Positions 4,514 through 8,343 of a stretch of DNA of 8,343 nucleotides are shown here, one piece after another. Position 1 is the stretch's first letter; the number at the start of each line of letters is the position of its first letter. Position numbers and translations under genes: made by a program. Origin of the DNA: Selenomonadaceae bacterium. Lineage in GTDB: Bacteria; Bacillota; Negativicutes; Selenomonadales; Selenomonadaceae. Below the pieces are notes generated by a model. It did not search any database. It was not told the origin of the DNA and was given only the letters and a program-made list of their open reading frames with translations. The stretch covers positions 1 to 8,343 of the forward strand of contig JAFTEG010000122.1 of the NCBI GenBank assembly GCA_017453765.1, written 5' to 3'.

Positions 4514-7149
4514 TATTAAAAAACTATCAGCGGAAGGCGATAAACAGTCTTGAAAAATTTTTGGAGCTTTTAAGCGAAGGCAACACGTTTCAGACGGCGT
4601 ACAAAATCTGCGCGGCGGAGGCGGACATAGTAGGCGTGCCGTACCACCAAAATATAGCGGGCGTGCCGCAAGTTTGCTTTAAAGTCCCGACAGGCGGCGG
4701 CAAGACATTTATGGCGGCGGCGAGCCTTAAGCCGATACACCGCCTTTGCCCGTCACGGATTGTAGTATGGATCGTGCCTTCGGAAACAATTTTGACGCAG
4801 ACGTACAAAAATTTAAGTGACGCTACGCACCCTTACCGGCAAAAAATTACGGCGGATTTTAACGGTCAAGTGCAGGTTTATACAAAGGAACAACTTTTGG
4901 CAGGGGAAAATTTTTCGCCGATTGAAGTGGACGAGCAACTTTCAATTTTGGTGTTGAGTTACGATTCATTTCGCCGCAAGAATAAGGACGGTTACAAAGT
5001 CTACCAAGAAAATTCGCATATGAGCAATTTTGCCGCGCAGATTAAGGACGAAGATAAATTAGCCGATGCGGAGGAAGATTCGCTGATAAACACGATACGC
5101 CACTACAGACCGATTGTGATAGTTGATGAAAGCCATCACGCCACGACGACGCTGAGTCTTGAAATGCTGAAAAATTTTAATCCCGGCTTTATTTTGGAGC
5201 TTACCGCGACGCCGAAAGCTACAAGCAACGTCATAAGTTTTGTACCTGCGCGGGATTTGAAGGCGGAAGGTATGATAAAAATTCCGCTTGTAGTTTTCAA
5301 TAAGCAGGTGCGCGGCGACGTGATACAGCAGGCGATTAGTGTCAGAAACAGGCTTGAACAGTACGCGGCTGATGAAATGGATTACATTCGACCGATAGTT
5401 TTGTTTCAAGCCGAATCAAAGGGCAAGGAAGATCGTGCGACGTTTGATAAAGTTCGTGACAGGTTGATAAAGAAAGATAAAATTCCGGCTGAACAAATTG
5501 CGATAAAGACGGCGACGATAAACGAATTGAAAGGCGTTGACCTGCTGTCGAAAGATTGTCCGATTCGCTACATAATCACGGTGAACGCGCTTAGGGAAGG
5601 TTGGGACTGCCCCTTTGCGTATGTATTGGCGTCTTTGGCAAATAGAAATTCGGCGGTTGACGTGGAGCAGATTGTAGGCAGAATTTTGCGCAGACCTTAC
5701 ACGAAAACTTTTGCGCAGACGCCATTGAATTTGAGTTACGTGCTGACTTCTTCCGATGATTTTCGTGCGACGCTTAATTTAGTTTCAAACGGTTTGAATG
5801 CGGCGGGATTTTCTGAAAATGAATATCGCGCGGTTGATGAATTGGAATTGACATTGTTCAGACCGGAGGAAGGCGACGTACCGGCAACTGCCGACACTGT
5901 GACTGCTGATGACGCCGCGACTGATGAAGTTGCCGATAACTACACTTCCGCGCAGATTGGCACTGCCGACACTTCGACCGGTGATAACGCTGATGAAAAT
6001 ACTGATAATGCTGACGCTGAAAAAATTTCTCCGCAAGATGAAGAGATGACTAAAAAAGTTGTCGACACAGTGACGGATAATCTTTTCGGCATTACGCAGA
6101 AGTTTGACGACGATTATAAAAAGAAAACTGCCGGTACAAGCGCGACGCCGAAAAGTCACGTTGACGCGATAAATGAATTTCCAATGCAAAAATCATTTCA
6201 AGGCGACGATAAAATTGTACTGCCGCAATTCTTTCTGCGCGGTCAAAAAATATTTTTGTTCGGCGACGGCGACGATGAAAAAGTTTCACGCGAGGTTCTT
6301 TGCAAAAACTGCACATTGACTGACAAGGACGCGGAAATTAATTTTGACGACATTCACCGTGAAATTGTTGCTTATGATTTTTATGACGACCCCAACCGCT
6401 TAACGTACCGCTATTTTGCCGAGCGTGAGGCTAAATATTTTGCAGAGTATTTCGACACTTTACCGACGCCGGGAAAAATTCGGCACTGCGCGGCTAAGAT
6501 TGCAAAGATTATAAATCAGCACAGAAATTTTCCGCGTGAAAAGGAAGTTCGCGACTACGTGGCACGTGTGCTGTCTACATTCGACGTTGAAAGACTTCGT
6601 GACACGTTACAGCACACAGAGGCTTATGCGCGGCGCATTGAGCAGAAAATTGATGAAGTGCTTGCCGACTACGCGACGAAAAACTTTTTTGCGCAGGTTG
6701 ACGCGAGAAAAATTTTTGCCAAGCCGAATTACGAAATGCCGGCGACAATTACGCCGTCCAACTTCACTAAAAATATGGCGAAGTCACTTTACACTGCCGA
6801 AGCCGACGACATGAACAATTTGGAATACAAAATTATTTCGCAGGTATCTGCGCTGGACAATGTGCGTTGGTGGCACCGTAACCGCGCCAAGAAAGAATTT
6901 TTCATAAACGGCTTTATCAACCATTACCCCGACTTTATGATTATGACTGAATCCGGCGTGTTGTTGCTGGTTGAAGTTAAGGGCGACGACCGCGACAATT
7001 CGGACTCGAAACAAAAATTAAATTTGGGCAAGCTGTGGGAGTCAAAATCAAATTCGGAGCGGTACGGCTACTTCATGGTATTTGACAAAAAACCGCTTGA
7101 AGGCGCGTTGGACTGCAACGAGTTTGTTTCCCGCGTCAAGGCGCTGTAA
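4510..7149 (+). CDS. res: Type III restriction enzyme, Res subunit (superfamily 2 ATPase plus PD-(D/E)xK nuclease)
   Basis: Res provides the ATPase and nuclease of the Type III complex and works only with Mod. The 879-residue protein starts with LKNYQRKAINSLEKF (Q-motif-like). It then shows Walker A PTGGGKT at 60-66, Walker B DESHH at 206-210 (DESH rather than DEAH), motif III TATP at 232-235, NALREGWDCPFAYVLASL, and motif VI QIVGRILRRP at 387-396. The C-terminal nuclease is visible as YPDF (Asp808) followed by VEVKGDD (Glu822, Lys824), the PD-x13-ExK pattern. Between the motor and the C-terminal region lies an Ala/Thr/Asp-rich low-complexity stretch (about 455-545). ATGA overlap with mod implies coupled translation; GGAG near 4496 is its SD. 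All key residues look intact, so the system is probably active. Confidence 0.94.
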   Translation: MILKNYQRKAINSLEKFLELLSEGNTFQTAYKICAAEADIVGVPYHQNIAGVPQVCFKVPTGGGKTFMAAASLKPIHRLCPSRIVVWIVPSETILTQTYKNLSDATHPYRQKITADFNGQVQVYTKEQLLAGENFSPIEVDEQLSILVLSYDSFRRKNKDGYKVYQENSHMSNFAAQIKDEDKLADAEEDSLINTIRHYRPIVIVDESHHATTTLSLEMLKNFNPGFILELTATPKATSNVISFVPARDLKAEGMIKIPLVVFNKQVRGDVIQQAISVRNRLEQYAADEMDYIRPIVLFQAESKGKEDRATFDKVRDRLIKKDKIPAEQIAIKTATINELKGVDLLSKDCPIRYIITVNALREGWDCPFAYVLASLANRNSAVDVEQIVGRILRRPYTKTFAQTPLNLSYVLTSSDDFRATLNLVSNGLNAAGFSENEYRAVDELELTLFRPEEGDVPATADTVTADDAATDEVADNYTSAQIGTADTSTGDNADENTDNADAEKISPQDEEMTKKVVDTVTDNLFGITQKFDDDYKKKTAGTSATPKSHVDAINEFPMQKSFQGDDKIVLPQFFLRGQKIFLFGDGDDEKVSREVLCKNCTLTDKDAEINFDDIHREIVAYDFYDDPNRLTYRYFAEREAKYFAEYFDTLPTPGKIRHCAAKIAKIINQHRNFPREKEVRDYVARVLSTFDVERLRDTLQHTEAYARRIEQKIDEVLADYATKNFFAQVDARKIFAKPNYEMPATITPSNFTKNMAKSLYTAEADDMNNLEYKIISQVSALDNVRWWHRNRAKKEFFINGFINHYPDFMIMTESGVLLLVEVKGDDRDNSDSKQKLNLGKLWESKSNSERYGYFMVFDKKPLEGALDCNEFVSRVKAL
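5869..6150 (+). repeat. low-complexity, degenerate-repeat segment inside res
   Basis: This part of res encodes a linker dominated by Ala, Thr, Asp and Asn (for example ATADTVTADDAATDEVAD). The DNA repeats ACTGCCGACACT exactly at 5887-5898 and 5962-5973, with many degenerate copies of ACTG(C/A)(C/T)GA between them. It looks like expansion by slippage or local duplication; it keeps the reading frame. Confidence 0.6.
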
Positions 7150-7151
7150 AA

Positions 7152-7197
7152 TTTAAGTCAAGATATTATTTTTAAGTCAAGGTTTATTTTTAAGTCA
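7152..7197 (+). repeat. three direct copies of TTTAAGTCA between res and hypB
   Basis: TTTAAGTCA occurs at 7152-7160, 7171-7179 and 7189-7197, starts 19 and 18 nt apart; the last two copies extend to TTATTTTTAAGTCA (14 nt). The spacing is a little under two helical turns. The array fills most of the 74-nt gap upstream of hypB, so it could be a regulator-binding array or a short tandem duplication. Only three copies, with spacers of about 10 nt, rule out CRISPR. Confidence 0.75.
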
Positions 7198-7210
7198 GTG
7201 AAATGAATTT

Positions 7211-7219
7211 AAGGCAGGG
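7211..7219 (+). promoter_or_regulatory. ribosome binding site deciding the hypB start
   Basis: AAGG (7211-7214) and AGGG (7216-7219) lie 9 and 4 nt before the ATG at 7224. The in-frame ATG at 7203 lacks an SD and would add seven residues outside the HypB homology. Confidence 0.65.
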
Positions 7220-7223
7220 CATT

Positions 7224-7871
7224 ATGGAAGTTAAAGTGATGAAAAATATTTTGGGCGAAAATGAAAAAATCGCGGAGGAGAATCGAAAACTGTTCCGCGA
7301 CAAAAATATTTTCGTTGTGAATTTAATGGGTTCGCCAGGTAGCGGCAAGACGACGTTGCTTGAAAAAACTTTGTCCAAGCTTACGAAAAAATTCAGTGTT
7401 GCCGTGATTGAAGGCGATTTGTTCACTGCGCGTGACGCCGAAAGAATTGAGCGGCAAAATGTACCGGTGGTGCAGATTAATACTGCCGGCGGCTGTCATC
7501 TTGATGCGGCAATGGTACGACGCGCGGCGGAATCGCTTAACCTTGACGAAATTAATTTGCTGATTGTTGAAAACGTCGGCAACTTGGTTTGTCCCGCCGA
7601 ATTTGACGTTGGCGAAAACATTAAAGCCGTTGTGCTGTCCGTTACCGAAGGCGACGACAAGCCGTTAAAGTATCCGCTGATTTTCAAAGAATCTGCCGTT
7701 GCAATTTTGAATAAGGTTGACCTGTTGCCGTTCACGAATTTTAATCTTGAGCAAGCCCGCGCAGATTTATCAACCATTCACCCGCAAATAAAAATCGTCG
7801 AGACTTCCTGCACGCAGGAAACTGGTCTTGACGATTGGTGTAATTTTATAATTTCGCAGGTTTCAAGCTAA
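7224..7871 (+). CDS. hypB: hydrogenase nickel incorporation GTPase HypB
   Basis: HypB is a cytoplasmic GTPase that, with HypA, delivers nickel to the NiFe-hydrogenase large subunit (and to urease in some species). The 215-residue product starts MEVKVMKNILGENEKIAEENR, as in short HypB proteins. It carries the P-loop GSPGSGKT (36-43), VAVIEGDLFTARDAERI, the nucleotide-dependent metal site GGCHLDA with Cys91-His92, a second conserved cysteine in LVCPAEFD (Cys123), and the guanine-specific NKVD (163-166). It lacks both the N-terminal CxxCGC nickel site and the histidine-rich tract found in some homologues, so it is the simple GTPase form. No hypA, hypC-F or hydrogenase gene is in view. The gene starts 74 nt after res and its 3' side has been disturbed (see the downstream element). 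Confidence 0.95.
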   Translation: MEVKVMKNILGENEKIAEENRKLFRDKNIFVVNLMGSPGSGKTTLLEKTLSKLTKKFSVAVIEGDLFTARDAERIERQNVPVVQINTAGGCHLDAAMVRRAAESLNLDEINLLIVENVGNLVCPAEFDVGENIKAVVLSVTEGDDKPLKYPLIFKESAVAILNKVDLLPFTNFNLEQARADLSTIHPQIKIVETSCTQETGLDDWCNFIISQVSS

Positions 7872-7877
7872 ATTTTT

Positions 7878-7883
7878 AAGGAG
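7878..7883 (+). promoter_or_regulatory. orphan Shine-Dalgarno sequence after hypB
   Basis: AAGGAG lies 6 nt after the hypB stop but no start codon or open frame follows. A start would be expected around 7889-7893, which is exactly where the right end of the putative mobile element begins. It may be the leftover SD of a gene once following hypB. Confidence 0.45.
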
Positions 7884-7902
7884 TAGTTTTAGTCAACTAC
7901 TC
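7881..7902. other. 8-bp perfect inverted repeat across the element right boundary
   Basis: GAGTAGTT (7881-7888) and AACTACTC (7895-7902) are exact inverted copies around a 6-nt loop. The second arm shares CTC with the neighbouring 7900-7919 hairpin, so the two stems compete. Neither strand has a following T-run, so it is not a standard terminator. Confidence 0.6.
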
Positions 7903-8040
7903 ACGACTAAAGTCGCGAGCTTGTCCGTACCGTAAACTGTCTTTACAGTTAGCGAGGTTCAAACGATAACTCTTCCTCGTAGGTTAGACATCATCGGGTG
8001 GTTGACTTCACCCGTTTTGACTTGAGAATATATCCCAAGC
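7892..8040 (-). ncRNA. putative omega-RNA scaffold (TnpB-type guide RNA) at the element right end
   Basis: In order 5' to 3' on the minus strand, stems can form at 8039-8033/8027-8021 (7 bp), 8014-8009/8000-7995 (CGGGTG...CACCCG, 6 bp), 7979-7975/7957-7953 (5 bp), 7950-7945/7940-7935 (6 bp, AAAG loop) and 7919-7912/7907-7900 (8 bp). Two of these stems hold a G-U pair on the minus strand that would be an A-C mismatch on the plus strand, which favours minus-strand RNA. TnpB omega-RNAs are made from the right end of IS605-type elements and end at the boundary, with the guide taken from flanking DNA; here the guide would read into the DNA behind hypB. No promoter is identified and expression is inferred. 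Confidence 0.4.
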
Positions 8041-8288
8041 CCGTTACTTTAACTACAAAACATTCTAAGGTCTATCTGGGGCGAGTGCCTGAGCCAGCGG
8101 TTCTCTCGACTTCGAGTGTCTTAGCCCTTAGTCTGTGTCTCGCTATTCTGACGCCTTAACGCTGTAGATTTTACGACGGCACGGGTATCGGATTTCTGCC
8201 GAGATTCAATCCGTCAACGGTTTATCTACATTGCCGACCGAATACTTTTTAAATATAAGCTAGGGCGTGTTGATTAATTCAAACATTA
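7892..8288 (-). mobile_element. putative IS200/IS605-type remnant or non-autonomous element lacking tnpB
   Basis: Read on the minus strand, the segment ends in a hairpin (CTCGCGAC-TTTA-GTCGTGAG) followed by AGTAGTTGAC. A subterminal hairpin followed by a short TTGAC-type cleavage site is the arrangement I know for right ends of IS200/IS605 elements such as ISDra2. Near the other edge, ATTAAT at 8273-8278 and 8285-8290 can form a left-end-like hairpin, next to TTTAT (minus, 8293 to 8289), a plausible target motif. If these are the ends, the element is about 400 bp with no transposase or TnpB frame in any of six frames. Short minus-strand stretches such as KKYSVGNVDKPLTD (near 8219-8250) might be a decayed TnpB tail; that is weak. 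The left boundary is uncertain by tens of bases. Confidence 0.45.
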
Positions 8289-8311
8289 ATAAATTTTTAA
8301 GTTTTTTAGAT

Positions 8312-8342
8312 ATACTTTTCTTTTGGCGCAAAAGAAAAGTAT
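8312..8342. repeat. perfect 14-bp palindrome with GCG loop
   Basis: ATACTTTTCTTTTG (8312-8325) and CAAAAGAAAAGTAT (8329-8342) are exact inverted copies around a 3-nt loop; each arm is almost purely pyrimidine or purine. It lies in non-coding DNA at the window edge. No T-run follows on the minus strand; the plus-strand side is cut off, so terminator function cannot be judged. It may be a dispersed intergenic palindrome. Confidence 0.85.
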
Positions 8343-8343
8343 C

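Noticed and set aside
5785..6189. 134-codon minus-strand open frame inside res
   Set aside because: It is antisense to the low-complexity linker of res and shows only compositional bias.
7152..7197. CRISPR array
   Set aside because: Only three 9-nt repeats with about 10-nt spacers; CRISPR repeats and spacers are much longer.
7881..7902. intrinsic terminator of hypB
   Set aside because: The stem is perfect but no T-run follows on the plus strand (ACGACT) or on the minus strand (CTTAAAAATTT).
7900..8290. tRNA, rRNA or tmRNA gene
   Set aside because: Several stems are present but I see no cloverleaf with a T-arm and CCA end, and no rRNA or tmRNA hallmark.

Overview
The window looks like a bacterial chromosome from the Bacillota, possibly Negativicutes or a clostridial relative. 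Reasons are strong purine-rich Shine-Dalgarno (SD) sequences, TTG start codons, AT-rich lysine- and aspartate-rich genes, and a SecA ending in the zinc-binding tail common in this phylum. This placement is inference, because no rRNA or other phylogenetic marker is complete here.

Layout. (1) 1-378: the 3' end of secA (preprotein translocase ATPase). (2) 397-1192: two tightly spaced accessory genes, a Gp49/HigB-like RelE-superfamily toxin and a very acidic protein of unknown function that sits where an antitoxin would be expected. (3) 1214-2380: argB (N-acetylglutamate kinase) with an unusual acidic N-terminal extension of about 100 residues. (4) 2377-2856, minus strand: a hicA-hicB toxin-antitoxin pair; the hicB end overlaps the argB end by 4 bp. 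(5) 2924-7149: a complete Type III restriction-modification system, mod then res with an ATGA overlap, transcribed divergently from hicAB across a 67-nt gap. (6) 7224-7871: hypB, the nickel-insertion GTPase for NiFe-hydrogenase maturation, preceded by a three-fold short repeat. (7) 7872-8343: no protein gene. This stretch carries folded non-coding DNA that I read as the right end and putative omega-RNA (guide RNA scaffold) of an IS200/IS605-type element on the minus strand, apparently without tnpB. A perfect 14-bp palindrome follows at the edge of the window.

How the parts work together. Housekeeping genes (secA, argB, hypB) are separated by accessory modules concerned with addiction and defence. 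Mod should methylate an adenine in the target site. Res should form a complex with Mod, translocate along or switch on DNA using ATP, and cut unmodified DNA. HicAB, read divergently from the same small promoter region, may help stabilise the island. The element after hypB appears to have landed about 8 nt downstream of a good orphan SD, so it may have separated hypB from the next gene of a hydrogenase-maturation operon.

The most novel candidates are the tnpB-less omega-RNA-like element with a possible terminal pseudoknot, the extended ArgB, and the toxin-linked acidic protein with an internal repeat.
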